A stretch of 38,595 nucleotides of DNA. Origin: Sulfuritalea sp. (GTDB lineage: Bacteria; Pseudomonadota; Gammaproteobacteria; Burkholderiales; Methylophilaceae). This document shows, one piece after another, positions 1 to 9,670 of the stretch. Under the pieces are notes generated by a model, which ran no database searches, was not told the DNA's origin, and saw only the letters and a program-made list of their open reading frames with translations. Numbering within the stretch: the stretch's first letter is position 1; each line of letters opens with the position of its first letter. The translations under genes and the position numbers were made by a program. The stretch is taken from the NCBI GenBank assembly GCA_021738125.1, contig JAIPCR010000009.1, forward strand, positions 1 to 38,595, given 5' to 3'.

Positions 1-40
1 AATAACGGATTAAATAGAGGTTAAAGAGAATACTTAGCAA

Positions 41-1324
41 TTAAAGCGATTGAAAAGCTTTTTTCGCCGCCGCTATAGTCAAAGCAATATCTTCATCACT
101 ATGCGCCGCTGAAACAAAACCTGCTTCAAAAGCCGAAGGGCCTAAATAAATACCACTATCGAGCATGCTATGAAAGAAATGGTTGAAATGCTCCTTATTG
201 GATTGCATCATTTCGTGATAGCTAGTTGGACAGTGCTCACAAAAATAAAGGCCAAACATACCACCCACACTTTGTGCATTAAAAATCACGCCTGCCTCAT
301 TAGCCGCCGCTTTTAAGCCTTCTATCAACTTGGTTGTCTGTGCGGCTAAGTTAACATGGAAGTTTGGCGCTTGAATTAATGCCAGCGTTTTTAGACCTGC
401 TGTGACTGCCACAGGATTGCCAGATAAAGTACCCGCCTGATAAACCTTACCAACTGGCGCCAAACACTGCATAATATCTTTGCGGCCGCCAAAAGCACCC
501 ACCGGCAGCCCGCCGCCAATCACTTTACCCAAAGTAGTCATATCAGGTTTAATATTATAAAGCGCCTGTGCGCCACCTAAATGTACTCTAAATCCCGTCA
601 TTACTTCATCAAAAATCAAAACTGCACCATGCTTAGTGCAAAGCTCACGCAAGGTTTGTAAGAATTCCACATGTGGCACAATTAAGTTCATATTGCCAAC
701 CACAGGTTCAATAATTACGCAGGCAATTTCGTCACCGAGCTTAGCGAATAAATCTTTAAGTGCCTGCGTGTTGTTATACTCCAACGTTAAAGTATGGGCA
801 GCAACACTAGCTGGCACGCCACCAGAATCAGGCTCGCCAAAAGTTAACAAGCCTGAGCCTGCTTTAACTAACAAACCATCGGAATGACCATGGTAGCAAC
901 CTTCAAATTTGACAATTTTGTCACGCCCAGTAAAGCCACGTGAAGTACGGATGGCGCTCATGGTCGCCTCGGTACCACTACTGTTAAGCCGCACCTGTTC
1001 CATACTAGGCACCAACTTATTAATCAGTTCAGCCATTTCAAGCTCTAACCCAGTAGGTGCACCAAATGACAAACTATTCTCAGCTACATCTTGCACCGCT
1101 TTGATTACTTCTGGGTGCGCATGGCCGACAATCATAGGGCCCCAAGAATTAATGTAGTCAATATATTCTTTACCATCCACATCCCACAACCTAGAACCTA
1201 AGCCCTTTTTAAAGAAAATCGGCGTACCACCCACACTACGAAACGCTCTTACTGGCGAATTCACGCCACCAGGAATAAGTTGTTGAGATTTTTCAAAAAG
1301 AGTTTGATTGCTAGATGTCATCAT
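41..1324 (-). CDS. hemL: Glutamate-1-semialdehyde 2,1-aminomutase
   Basis: This PLP enzyme converts glutamate-1-semialdehyde to 5-aminolevulinate, the second step of the C5 route to haem in the cytosol. The 427-residue length is normal for HemL. The family N-terminus with [11 protein letters not shown] is at residues 18-28, and the PLP-binding lysine is K267 in [10 protein letters not shown]. Two ATG codons are adjacent at the start; an AAGG lies 4 bases before the first and 7 before the second, so the second (1321) is an equally good start. The gene ends a minus-strand row thiD-thiE-hemL and starts 6 bases after thiE stops, so it is probably cotranscribed with the thiamine genes. Identification is secure. 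Confidence 0.97.
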   Translation of the reverse strand: MMTSSNQTLFEKSQQLIPGGVNSPVRAFRSVGGTPIFFKKGLGSRLWDVDGKEYIDYINSWGPMIVGHAHPEVIKAVQDVAENSLSFGAPTGLELEMAELINKLVPSMEQVRLNSSGTEATMSAIRTSRGFTGRDKIVKFEGCYHGHSDGLLVKAGSGLLTFGEPDSGGVPASVAAHTLTLEYNNTQALKDLFAKLGDEIACVIIEPVVGNMNLIVPHVEFLQTLRELCTKHGAVLIFDEVMTGFRVHLGGAQALYNIKPDMTTLGKVIGGGLPVGAFGGRKDIMQCLAPVGKVYQAGTLSGNPVAVTAGLKTLALIQAPNFHVNLAAQTTKLIEGLKAAANEAGVIFNAQSVGGMFGLYFCEHCPTSYHEMMQSNKEHFNHFFHSMLDSGIYLGPSAFEAGFVSAAHSDEDIALTIAAAKKAFQSL

Positions 1325-1330
1325 TAAACC

Positions 1331-1951
1331 TTAGGAGTGAGCGCTAAATAATTGTGTAAATTGTTGAGTACTAGATTTTACGTCAGGTACATTAAAAATT
1401 GCATTAATCACAGCCAGCGAATGTGCGCCAGCACCAATAACTTGTATAGCATTGTCTAGATTAATGCCACCTATGGCAACAGCTGGAATAGTTAACTGAG
1501 CACGCGCTTGGCTAAATAAATTTAAATTCGCTACCGGTGCTTTTGGCTTAGTAGTAGAAGCAAAGCAAGCACCAAATGCCACATAATCTGCGCCAGCCTG
1601 CTGCGCAGCCAAGGCCAAATCAAAACGGTTATAACAAGAAGCACCAATTATTTTATCTTTGCCTACTCTGGCACGGATTTCTTTTAAATTGCCATCGTCA
1701 GCGCCTATATGCACGCCGTCGGCGTCTAATGTTAAACATAGCTTAATAGAATCATTAATAATCAATGGCACTTCATACTGCCGACATAATGGCAATATCA
1801 CACGCGCTTGCTGAGTTTGTAGCTTATGATTAGCAAGCTTATTTCGGTATTGCAAAACACTAATGCCGCCTTGCAGCGCCGCCTCTACTTTGGCTACCAA
1901 TAAATCAGTATCCGCTTCATCTGGCGTGACGGCGTATAAACCACGAATCAT
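1331..1951 (-). CDS. thiE: Thiamine-phosphate synthase
   Basis: ThiE joins HMP pyrophosphate to the thiazole phosphate to give thiamine monophosphate. The 206-residue protein is a complete TIM-barrel of the family. Recognisable motifs are QYRNK at 34-38, the ND pair at 66-67, GVHIGADD at 79-86, KPKAP at 135-139 in the phosphate region, and AIGGI at 159-163. It lies 20 bases after thiD, and hemL follows 6 bases later. The ThiD product is the direct precursor of a ThiE substrate, so the pairing is functional. No thiamine riboswitch is visible upstream of the thiD-thiE pair. Confidence 0.96.
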   Translation of the reverse strand: MIRGLYAVTPDEADTDLLVAKVEAALQGGISVLQYRNKLANHKLQTQQARVILPLCRQYEVPLIINDSIKLCLTLDADGVHIGADDGNLKEIRARVGKDKIIGASCYNRFDLALAAQQAGADYVAFGACFASTTKPKAPVANLNLFSQARAQLTIPAVAIGGINLDNAIQVIGAGAHSLAVINAIFNVPDVKSSTQQFTQLFSAHS

Positions 1952-1971
1952 GAAATAGTGAACATGAAGAA

Positions 1972-2832
1972 TTAATGTGCTTTAACGCTAGCATCCCCGC
2001 TATTCACAACCGCATCTTCTTCATCACGCGCCCAAAACATGCGGTCAGGAATAAATTGCCCCATGCCAGGTCTAAAGCCGTTTTTGAGTGTTTGCCAAGT
2101 GAACTCTTGCGCCTCTTCGATAGCTTCTTCCATGCTAAGCCCATGCGCCATGCAGGCAGCAATCGCACTAGTGAGGGTGCAACCAGAGCCGTGATAACTG
2201 CCTGGTAAACGCTCCCATTTATAAGCTTTAATCAACTTATTGTCACCATACAAAGTATTTGTTACCTCAAGCGTGCGCTCATGTGTGCCAGTAATTAACA
2301 CATACTCACTACCCATGGCCAATAAACGCGCGGCACTTTCATCTAATGAAGTTAACGCCACTTCATCTATATCATCAGCAAAGGCAAATCTACGCGCTTC
2401 TAAACTATTGGGTGTAATTAAAGTAGCCTGCGGAAAAAGCATTTCTACCATTGCATCCATCATGTCGTCATTGCTTAAATCATCACCACGGCCCGAAGTT
2501 AAAATAGGGTCAATCAGCAAGGGCACATCAGGATAATCCGCCATAATTTCTGCAATCACAGCGATATTTTCAACCGAACCTAATAGTCCGAGTTTGAATG
2601 CAGACACCTGAACATCTTCTAAAATAGCGCGTGCCTGGTCATTCACCCAATCAGCATCCATTGCCAATACACTGTCTACACCTCTAGTATCCTGAACCGT
2701 GATGGCCGTCACGACTGAAAGTGGATGACAACCAATGCTTGCAAATGTCAGAATATCTGCCTGCAAACCCGCTCCACCACTAGGGTCTGTACCAGCAAAA
2801 GTTAATACTGAAGGTGGTGCTTGATTGGCCAT
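1972..2832 (-). CDS. thiD: Hydroxymethylpyrimidine/phosphomethylpyrimidine kinase
   Basis: ThiD phosphorylates HMP and then HMP phosphate to HMP pyrophosphate for thiamine synthesis. From the chosen ATG the protein is 286 residues. The ribokinase-fold signature AGTDPSGGAGLQAD is at 13-26, and the anion-hole motif GSGC is at 215-218. An in-frame upstream Met at 2886 would add 18 residues read out of the tRNA-Gly gene, so it is rejected in favour of MANQAPPSV at 2832. The leader from the tRNA 3' end to this start is only 26 bases, so the mRNA may be released by tRNA processing. The acidic C-terminal tail after about residue 265 looks lineage-specific. Confidence 0.95.
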   Translation of the reverse strand: MANQAPPSVLTFAGTDPSGGAGLQADILTFASIGCHPLSVVTAITVQDTRGVDSVLAMDADWVNDQARAILEDVQVSAFKLGLLGSVENIAVIAEIMADYPDVPLLIDPILTSGRGDDLSNDDMMDAMVEMLFPQATLITPNSLEARRFAFADDIDEVALTSLDESAARLLAMGSEYVLITGTHERTLEVTNTLYGDNKLIKAYKWERLPGSYHGSGCTLTSAIAACMAHGLSMEEAIEEAQEFTWQTLKNGFRPGMGQFIPDRMFWARDEEDAVVNSGDASVKAH

Positions 2833-2858
2833 AATATCGTCTATTTTATGTTTATCAT

Positions 2859-2932
2859 TGGAGCGGGCGATGGGAATCGAACCCACGGCTCTAGCTTGGG
2901 AAGCTAGGGTATTACCATTATACGACGCCCGC
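2859..2932 (-). tRNA. tRNA-Gly (anticodon CCC)
   Basis: A 74-base cloverleaf reads on the minus strand. The 7-bp acceptor stem is GCGGGCG with CGCCCGC. The anticodon arm CTAGC-TTCCCAA-GCTAG gives anticodon CCC. The T-loop motif GTTCGATTC is present, and the CCA end is encoded. It should decode GGG. It sits in the priA-thiD gap and points toward thiD with 26 bases between them, suggesting a shared transcript. Confidence 0.95.
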
Positions 2933-3006
2933 CTAATGTTGTATTTTACTGTATTTTGCTCAGAATCTGTTCGTGTAGAACATCATTATTACTGACATTC
3001 AATGCA

Positions 3007-5220
3007 TTAAAACTCTAATGGATTAACATCCACAGCCCATCGAACTTTAGCTGCAATCGCCTGAGTTCTTAGCAAGCTGACTAAATTTTTCAATAATCGC
3101 TGTAAAGCTATTCGGCTACCTGCTTGCATCAGTACATGACCGCGCTCCATACCTTTTAGACGCTCCATTTGTGGGCGCACTGGGTCATACACCAACACAT
3201 CATGATTCAGATTACGCGCCTGCTCAAACGCATACCGTAAAAACTGCTGTACCAGAGAGAAATCATTGGCTTCAGCACGTAGCAATGCCATAAAAACATA
3301 GGGTGGAAATTGCACTTGCTCACGCTCTTGCAACATCGCATTGGCATAGCTAACATAATCTTGCACACGCAAAGCATTAAACAAGGCGTGGTCTGGAAAC
3401 TGCGTTTGAATAATGACCTGCCCAGCTTTATCAGCTCGACCTGCCCGGCCAGCAACCTGCATAAGCTGTGCAAATAATCGCTCATTAGCACGAAAATCCG
3501 GGCTATGTAACGCACTGTCAGTATCAATCACACCTACTAAAGTTAAATTAGGAAAATCATGTCCTTTGGCCAACATTTGTGTGCCAACTAAAATATCTAT
3601 TTCTTGCTTATGCACCTGATCTAAAATTTCAACCAATGCATTTTTTCGGCTAGTACTATCACGGTCAACTCTAGCAATCCTGGCAGTTGGTAGCAATTGT
3701 GCCAGGGTTTGCTCTAATCTCTGGGTGCCATGGCCAGTTGGGTGTAAATCCGCATTTCCACAACTGGGACATTGCTGGGGAATTTTTTGTTCGTGTCCAC
3801 AATGATGGCAACGTAACTTTCTTTGTCCTAAATGAACTACCAATCGACTACTGCAGCGAGTGCAAGGTGCTATCCAATGACAAGCAGAACATAATAAAAC
3901 AGGTGAATAACCACGGCGGTTAATAAACAATAAACTTTGCTCTTTGCGAGCTAACCTTAACTTTAGTGCCGTAATAAGTTGAGGGGTTAAGCCATACTGC
4001 AAATTAACCTTAGTAGTATCTATGCATTCAATGTGAGGTAGTTTTGCGGCGGTTACTGCTCGCTGATTTAAACTAATTAAATTATATTTATTGGCTTGCT
4101 GCTGATTGGTAATAGCATTATGCCAACTCTCTAGCGACGGCGTAGCTGACCCTAATACAACAGGAATATTTAATCGTTTTGCTCGCACCAGCGCCACATC
4201 TCGTGCGTGATAACGCATGCTGTCTTGCTGTTTATAAGAACTATCGTGCTCTTCATCAATAATGATGAGCTTTAGTTTAGGCAACGGCGTAAAAATGGAA
4301 AGTCGCGTTCCAATAATAATTTGTGCAGCGCCAGATTGAGCTAACTGCCAATTATGTAAGCGTTCACTCTCGCTTAAACTGCTGTGTAAAGTGACTAATG
4401 TAAAATTAGCTAGGCGACTTCTAAAGCGCGCTTCCAGTTGTGGTGTTAAGTTGATTTCTGGCACTAGCACCAAGACTTGGGCATCTTTATTATCAAGTAC
4501 ATATTGCATCAAGCGCATATACACTTCGGTTTTACCGCTACCAGTAATGCCATGTAATAGCCAAGCTTTGAAAGTGTGTGCTTCTTGAATGATGCGATTA
4601 ACCGCTAAGGTTTGCTCATCATTTAATTCAGGTGGTCTTGGAATAGACACCTCTAGCGTTTTGACAATTGCGGGCACTTGCTCACTTACTAGCCACCCCT
4701 CCGCAACTAATTGTTTTGCCACCTTACGCGCACTACTCGATATTCTGTCTAAATCTAGCTCCGTCAACTTGCCATGGGTTTGTAACGCCAATAAAACTCG
4801 GCGCATGACGAGCTGCCTTGTAGACACTTGCTCAAGATCAACCAATTGTCCTAATGCTGTCAAACTATAAGCGTATTGCTTACGAGATACGGCAGGAGCA
4901 ATTTGCCTTAACCGCACTGGCAATGAAGACAACAATGCTTGACCAAATGGATATTGATAATAATCAGCGCTAAACTTTAATAAACTTAGGATTTCTGCAT
5001 CTAGTGGTAGCTCATCTGTAAACACTTGTAGCACTGTCTTAAGTTTTTCTACTGCCACATCACTCGCATCAGCTTTACCTATGACTATCCCTATTTGCTT
5101 GCGCTGACCAAAAGGCACCAACACGCGCTGTCCAATTTGCGCCACTTGACCGCTGCTTAAATAATCAAACAAGCGTTCTAATGGCAAATCTAGAGCTATT
5201 TTTAGTATAGAGGTAGGCAA
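3007..5220 (-). CDS. priA: Primosomal protein N' (replication restart helicase)
   Basis: PriA is a superfamily 2 3'-5' helicase that recognises stalled forks and reloads the replisome. The 737-residue protein is full length. It has an N-terminal 3'-DNA-binding domain (about 1-105) and a Walker A motif GITGSGKT at 224-231. The Walker B box is DEEH at 322-325. The zinc module has eight cysteines at 444, 447, 453, 456, 471, 474, 484 and 487. The helicase C lobe includes QVAGRAGR. It is divergent from argS across a 129-base gap. The start MPTSILKIAL matches where the family begins. Confidence 0.97.
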   Translation of the reverse strand: MPTSILKIALDLPLERLFDYLSSGQVAQIGQRVLVPFGQRKQIGIVIGKADASDVAVEKLKTVLQVFTDELPLDAEILSLLKFSADYYQYPFGQALLSSLPVRLRQIAPAVSRKQYAYSLTALGQLVDLEQVSTRQLVMRRVLLALQTHGKLTELDLDRISSSARKVAKQLVAEGWLVSEQVPAIVKTLEVSIPRPPELNDEQTLAVNRIIQEAHTFKAWLLHGITGSGKTEVYMRLMQYVLDNKDAQVLVLVPEINLTPQLEARFRSRLANFTLVTLHSSLSESERLHNWQLAQSGAAQIIIGTRLSIFTPLPKLKLIIIDEEHDSSYKQQDSMRYHARDVALVRAKRLNIPVVLGSATPSLESWHNAITNQQQANKYNLISLNQRAVTAAKLPHIECIDTTKVNLQYGLTPQLITALKLRLARKEQSLLFINRRGYSPVLLCSACHWIAPCTRCSSRLVVHLGQRKLRCHHCGHEQKIPQQCPSCGNADLHPTGHGTQRLEQTLAQLLPTARIARVDRDSTSRKNALVEILDQVHKQEIDILVGTQMLAKGHDFPNLTLVGVIDTDSALHSPDFRANERLFAQLMQVAGRAGRADKAGQVIIQTQFPDHALFNALRVQDYVSYANAMLQEREQVQFPPYVFMALLRAEANDFSLVQQFLRYAFEQARNLNHDVLVYDPVRPQMERLKGMERGHVLMQAGSRIALQRLLKNLVSLLRTQAIAAKVRWAVDVNPLEF

Positions 5221-5349
5221 TTTATATTAGCAATTATTGGCATTTAGCCATTAGATATCATCACATTAAAGACACAAAGAAATACAAAAATAGGCCACGA
5301 GTAGGTTAAAATAGCGCTCTTAAATTATTTACTTAAGTACAAATTAGTT

Positions 5350-7008
5350 TTGAAAGCACATCTTACCCAATTACTAGCCACTGCCGCAAAAACTATTGCG
5401 CCAGATAGTACAGAATTCAATATTTTACTTGAGCGACCTAAATCTGCCGAGCATGGTGATTTTGCGACCAATCTAGCGCTAGTCTTAGCTAAACCTTTAA
5501 AACAAAATCCACGGGCAATTGCCACGCAACTGATTGCAGCACTTCCCAACAGTGAATATATAGCTAAAACTGAAATTGCTGGCGCTGGTTTTATTAATTT
5601 CTTTTTAAATGCTCAATCACAACAAGTGGTCGTTAAAGATATTTTAGCGACTGGTAAGCAATATGGCCGCAACAATAATGGTGGCAAGCAAAAAGTCCAA
5701 GTGGAATTCGTCTCTGCAAACCCTACTGGCCCGCTACACGTAGGTCATGGCCGCGGTGCCGCAGTGGGTGATTGCTTGGCGCGCTTACTAGATGCTAATG
5801 GTTGGGATGTAACGCGAGAGTTTTACTACAACGACGCAGGCGCACAAATTGACAACCTAACCATCTCGGTACTAGCCCGCTGTAAAGGCATTTCAACTGA
5901 TGATGCCAGTTTTCCTGAAAATGGCTACCGTGGTGAATATATTGCCGATATTGCTACGGCTTATTTAGCTAAACAAACAGTCGTTGCAGATGATATACAA
6001 GTTACAGCTAGCGGCAATATAAGCGACGAGGAAGCGGTTCGTACCTTTGCAGTAGCTTATTTACGGCATGAACAAGATTTGGATTTAAAAGCATTTCAAA
6101 TTCAATTCGATGTATTTTCACTCGAAAGTGCACTGTATGCATCTGGCAAGGTAGAGAAAACCGTACAAGCTTTAATTAACAGTGGCCACACTTACGAACA
6201 AGACAATGCGCTTTGGCTAAGAACCACAGATTTCGGCGATGATAAAGACCGCGTCATGCGCAAAAGCGAAGGCGGCTACACCTATTTTATCCCTGACATT
6301 GCCTACCATACAGAAAAATGGAAGCGTGGTTTTGTACGTGTTATTAACGAACAAGGTGCAGACCACCACAGCACTATCACCCGTGTCCGAGCTGGATTAC
6401 AAGCTTTAGATATTGGTATTCCTAAAGGCTGGCCAGATTATGTACTTCACCAAATGGTGACGGTAATGCGTGGTGGCGAAGAAGTAAAACTATCTAAACG
6501 TGCCGGTAGTTATGTAACTTTACGTGATTTAATTGAAGAAGTAGGTTGCGATGCCACTCGTTATTTTTTAGCAGCACGTCGTGCTGATTCGCAATTGGTC
6601 TTTGATATTGATTTAGCAAGAGCGCAAACCAATGACAACCCTGTGTTCTATATTCAATATGCTCACGCTAGAATTTCTAGCGTGCTGTCACAATGGGCAG
6701 GAGAAGTCTCAAACTTAAGTCATGCTGATTTAAGCCCACTTATCAATGCACATGAAATTGCCTTAATGCAACGCTTAAGCAGCTATCCTGAAACAGTTGC
6801 CAATGCCGCCACTGAACTTGCGCCACATGTCATCGCAAATTACCTAAAAGAATTAGCCAGTGATTTACATAGTTATTACAATGAATATAAGTTTTTAATT
6901 GAAGATGAAACAGTTAAAATAGCGCGCTTGAGCCTAATTTATGCGACCCAACAAGTACTTAAAAATGGTTTATTTTTACTGGGTGTTAGCGCACCAGAAA
7001 AAATGTAA
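5350..7008 (+). CDS. argS: Arginyl-tRNA synthetase
   Basis: This class I synthetase charges tRNA-Arg in the cytosol. The 552-residue protein has the HIGH-type motif HVGH at 130-133, KLSKR at 380-384, and the C-terminal helical anticodon-binding domain. The reading frame has no ATG or GTG between the upstream in-frame stop (5302-5304) and the conserved N-terminus. The only usable start is TTG at 5350, preceded by a weak Shine-Dalgarno. A TTG start may damp translation, but that is inference. SPOR and dsbA genes follow on the same strand, a common betaproteobacterial arrangement. Confidence 0.95.
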   Translation: MKAHLTQLLATAAKTIAPDSTEFNILLERPKSAEHGDFATNLALVLAKPLKQNPRAIATQLIAALPNSEYIAKTEIAGAGFINFFLNAQSQQVVVKDILATGKQYGRNNNGGKQKVQVEFVSANPTGPLHVGHGRGAAVGDCLARLLDANGWDVTREFYYNDAGAQIDNLTISVLARCKGISTDDASFPENGYRGEYIADIATAYLAKQTVVADDIQVTASGNISDEEAVRTFAVAYLRHEQDLDLKAFQIQFDVFSLESALYASGKVEKTVQALINSGHTYEQDNALWLRTTDFGDDKDRVMRKSEGGYTYFIPDIAYHTEKWKRGFVRVINEQGADHHSTITRVRAGLQALDIGIPKGWPDYVLHQMVTVMRGGEEVKLSKRAGSYVTLRDLIEEVGCDATRYFLAARRADSQLVFDIDLARAQTNDNPVFYIQYAHARISSVLSQWAGEVSNLSHADLSPLINAHEIALMQRLSSYPETVANAATELAPHVIANYLKELASDLHSYYNEYKFLIEDETVKIARLSLIYATQQVLKNGLFLLGVSAPEKM

Positions 7009-7086
7009 TTTGTTTAAAGCATAAAAACGATTTGATGACACACCACAGTCTGTTTTAATAGGTAGATTAAATAAGGATTAGAGTTA

Positions 7087-7716
7087 ATGATGAGTAGAGA
7101 TTACAAGCCCAGCCCTGAAAAATCAAAAAATACTAACAAGAGTAATCCATTTTTAACAGGGTCATTAATTGGGTTTTTATTTGGCGTTGCGACATCATTA
7201 GGCGTAGTTATGTTTATTAAAGGTGGTGAAAGCCCTTTTGCTAATCAAACAAGTACTGAAGTAGCGAAATCCGTAGCCGATAAAATGAAAGACAAAGCTA
7301 GTGCAGATGAAGCCAATGCTAATGCCGACCAACTAACTGGTACTGAGAATCCAGCAAATAATGAAGAAAATCGTTTTGATTTCTACACGATTTTGCCTGG
7401 TAGCGAGAGCAAAGTCAGTAAAGAAGAAGAAATAAAAATTAAAGAAGATGTGCCTGAGCCAGCGGTACTGACAAGTTATTTTTTACAAGTAGGCGCATTT
7501 CAGACTGGCGAAGAAGCCGATAACATGAAAGCTAAATTAGCACTTCAAGGCTTTGAAGCAATCGTACAAACAGCGACCATTCCAGATAAAGGGGTATGGC
7601 ATCGCGTTCGCGTTGGGCCACTTAGCAATTTAGATCAAATCAATAAAACAAAAAATGACTTAGTCAAAAATGGTTTTAAAGCCGATTTAATTAAAGTGAA
7701 TATCGATAATCCATAA
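7087..7716 (+). CDS. SPOR-domain membrane protein (FtsN-like)
   Basis: This is a bitopic inner-membrane protein with a periplasmic peptidoglycan-binding SPOR domain. About 20 charged N-terminal residues precede one membrane segment at about 23-45 (TGSLIGFLFGVATSLGVVMF). A Lys/Glu/Asn-rich linker follows, then a SPOR domain from about residue 130 (SYFLQVGAFQ) to the end. SPOR domains bind septal denuded glycan strands, so a cell-division role like that of FtsN is likely. The division link rests on domain architecture only. The start is one of two adjacent ATGs behind an AAGGA. It lies between argS and dsbA. Confidence 0.88.
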   Translation: MMSRDYKPSPEKSKNTNKSNPFLTGSLIGFLFGVATSLGVVMFIKGGESPFANQTSTEVAKSVADKMKDKASADEANANADQLTGTENPANNEENRFDFYTILPGSESKVSKEEEIKIKEDVPEPAVLTSYFLQVGAFQTGEEADNMKAKLALQGFEAIVQTATIPDKGVWHRVRVGPLSNLDQINKTKNDLVKNGFKADLIKVNIDNP

Positions 7717-7845
7717 CGATTATTACACACTCACATTTATTATATTGTGAATTGTCAGCCAAAATAAAAGTCATACGTTTTATTGCAAGTAAAGTAAATC
7801 AATTCATCACCGTCAATTTTAGATTTAGTTAAAAGGAAGTTAAAC

Positions 7846-8490
7846 ATGAAAAAATTATTGAGCGCACTAATGTTGCTTGCCTCTTTCAATGTCTTAGCAG
7901 CAGAGCCGCAAATTGGTAAGGATTTTGATAAAACACCTCAAGCAATAAGCACTGATAGCCCAAATAAAATTGAAGTGACAGAGGTATTTTGGTACGGCTG
8001 CATTCATTGTTATCACATGGACCCACTACTCAATGCCTGGGTCAAAAAATTACCAGCAGATGTAGTATTTAAACGCATGCCTGGCCTTCCACAACCTGCT
8101 TGGGCACCAATGGCAAAAGCGTTTTATGCGATGGAAGATTTAAAACTGTCTGAAAAATTGCATACTGCATTATTTGATGCCGTGAATAAAGAAAAATCAT
8201 TAGACCCAACCAATGAAGCCGCTGCTATTAATTGGTTAACTAAAAAAAGTGGCTTAGATAAAGCTAAAGTTGAAGGTGCTTTTAAATCATTCTCAATGAA
8301 CAATAAACTTAACCAAGCTGCTAATTTTTTCCGTGCTTCTGGCGCCACGGGTGTACCCAGCTTAGTGATTGACGGCCAATTCATTACCTCAAGCACCATG
8401 GCTGGCGGTAATGAGCAAGCGCTTAAAACTGCTGATTACATTATTAGCAATCTACGTGCAGATAAGGCAAAAGCGCCTACAAAAAAGTAG
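7846..8490 (+). CDS. dsbA: Periplasmic thiol:disulfide interchange protein
   Basis: DsbA oxidises cysteine pairs in exported proteins and is re-oxidised by DsbB. The 214-residue precursor has a signal peptide (MKKLLSALMLLASFNVLA, cleavage near residue 18-19). Its thioredoxin-fold active site is C52-I-H-C55, and the cis-proline loop is GVPS with P171. The dipeptide is IH rather than the PH of E. coli DsbA, which should shift the redox potential somewhat. A good AAGGA lies upstream of the ATG, and the gene ends before a strong terminator hairpin at 8569. It likely helps mature other exported proteins here, such as the disulfide-bonded cytochrome c'' at 27184 (inference). Confidence 0.94.
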   Translation: MKKLLSALMLLASFNVLAAEPQIGKDFDKTPQAISTDSPNKIEVTEVFWYGCIHCYHMDPLLNAWVKKLPADVVFKRMPGLPQPAWAPMAKAFYAMEDLKLSEKLHTALFDAVNKEKSLDPTNEAAAINWLTKKSGLDKAKVEGAFKSFSMNNKLNQAANFFRASGATGVPSLVIDGQFITSSTMAGGNEQALKTADYIISNLRADKAKAPTKK

Positions 8491-8568
8491 CTGTTGAAAC
8501 CAACTGGTTTAAATCTTTATGGATGAAGATTTTTAATTAGCTAGTTTTTATTATCACTTAAAAATGAC

Positions 8569-8605
8569 AAACCCGTTCCTACCGCTTGGTATTAACGGGT
8601 TTTTT
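8569..8605 (+). terminator. Rho-independent terminator after dsbA
   Basis: AAACCCGTT (8569-8577) pairs with AACGGGTTT (8594-8602). An inner TACC/GGTA helix closes on a GCTT loop, and a run of six T follows. It separates dsbA from the downstream dehydrogenase. Confidence 0.88.
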
Positions 8606-8655
8606 ACGCCTATAATAATCCCCTATTATTTGCTTATATCTAAAGGTTAACTCAC

Positions 8656-9447
8656 ATGAAAGTTTTCATCACAGGCGCATCTAGCGGTATTGGTGAGGCA
8701 CTCGCAACAGAATATGCGAAACGCCATAAAAATAAAAATATAATACTGGGATTAGTGGCTAGGCGTAGTGAGCACTTACAAAATTTGAAAAATGCCTTAG
8801 AAAATACCTACAACATTAAATGCGCCATTTACCCTTTAGATGTGCGCGATAGTAAAGCGCTAGCAACAGCAGCTGACGAGTTCATTCAGCAATTTGGTAC
8901 ACCAGATATAGTCATTGCCTGCGCTGGCGTGAGCCGTGGAACACTCACCGAACACCAAGAAGACATTACTGCATTTCAAGCCGTCATGGATATTAACGTC
9001 ATGGGCTTGGTACATACTTTTCAGCCATTCATCGCAGCGATGCGCGCAACAGGACATGGACAATTAGTTGGCATCGCTAGTGTTGCCGGCGTACGTGGAC
9101 TGCCTGGTGCCGGTGCTTATAGTGCCAGCAAAGCTGCAGCGATTAGTTATTTAGAAAGTTTACGAGTAGAAATGGCGGCGAGTAATATCGCCGTGACCAC
9201 GATTGCACCTGGCTATATTCGCACACCCATGACAGATGTAAACACGTACAAAATGCCTTTTTTAATGGATGCTGATGTAGCTGCTGTGAAATTCGTACGC
9301 TCGATTGAGCACAAACGTCGCTTTGTCGTGATTCCATGGCAAATGGGCTGGGTGGCCAAATTCATGCGTTTTATTCCACCATTTTTGTGGGATTTTGCCA
9401 TGAAAAAAGCACCCTATAAACCTAGATTAAACTGGGATTGGCTTTGA
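8656..9447 (+). CDS. Short-chain dehydrogenase/reductase (SDR family)
   Basis: This is a classical SDR oxidoreductase of 263 residues using NAD(H) or NADP(H). The Rossmann glycine motif TGASSGIG is at 6-13, and ARR at 35-37 after the second strand favours NADP. The catalytic tetrad N114, S142, Y155 and K159 is complete (YSASK at 155-159). The hydrophobic and basic C-terminus (about 225-263, with FIPPFLWDFAMKK) could bind membrane, as in other small reductases acting on lipids. The substrate cannot be told from sequence. An AAGG precedes the ATG. It is converging with ettA across a 223-base gap. Confidence 0.9.
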   Translation: MKVFITGASSGIGEALATEYAKRHKNKNIILGLVARRSEHLQNLKNALENTYNIKCAIYPLDVRDSKALATAADEFIQQFGTPDIVIACAGVSRGTLTEHQEDITAFQAVMDINVMGLVHTFQPFIAAMRATGHGQLVGIASVAGVRGLPGAGAYSASKAAAISYLESLRVEMAASNIAVTTIAPGYIRTPMTDVNTYKMPFLMDADVAAVKFVRSIEHKRRFVVIPWQMGWVAKFMRFIPPFLWDFAMKKAPYKPRLNWDWL

Positions 9448-9522
9448 TGGTTAAAAGCTTTTTATATAGAGATCACAGCCAACAAGGATAAACATAAGCT
9501 ATAAAATTCCTAAGCCATTCAC

Positions 9523-9582
9523 TTACCTAGTGATTAGCTTGTATCGTATACGTTTAGGTTTAGCGACTTTGTCACCGAACTT
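9523..9582 (-). pseudogene. Decayed copy of the ettA 3' end
   Basis: On the minus strand this segment reads KFGDKVAKPKRIRYKLITR and a stop, nearly matching the EttA C-terminus RLGEEGAKPKRIRYKPITR encoded at 9671-9730. About 42 of 60 bases agree (hand alignment), and most mismatches in the AKPKRIRYK part are synonymous. Similarity to EttA stops upstream of the Lys, so only the tail is present. It may be the scar of an old duplication or of an insertion at the 3' end of ettA. Whether it is translated is unknown. Confidence 0.55.
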
Positions 9583-9601
9583 GCCACAGTTTTTCTGTGG
9601 C
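9583..9601. repeat. Perfect 7-bp stem hairpin
   Basis: GCCACAG and CTGTGGC flank a five-base T (or A) loop immediately beside the ettA tail copy. No T-tract follows on either strand, so it is not a standard terminator. It may contribute to ending the convergent SDR and ettA transcripts. Confidence 0.6.
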
Positions 9602-9670
9602 TTTAGTTTCGGCGGGCATACCAAGTTCTGGTGCGGAAGACGTCCTTAATTAACTTTAGCCATGCTCAAA

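Noticed and set aside
2833..2886. N-terminal extension of ThiD (18 residues from an upstream Met)
   Set aside because: The extension is translated from the 3' part of the tRNA-Gly gene and its downstream gap; the family N-terminus begins at 2832.
1972..2932. TPP riboswitch controlling thiD-thiE
   Set aside because: Only 26 bases lie between the tRNA and thiD, and the conserved thi-box sequences are not present in the surrounding gap.
3007..5220. Numerous open frames antisense to priA and to other long genes
   Set aside because: They lie fully inside well-recognised genes, have no family features and no proper ribosome sites; they are shadows of the coding strand.
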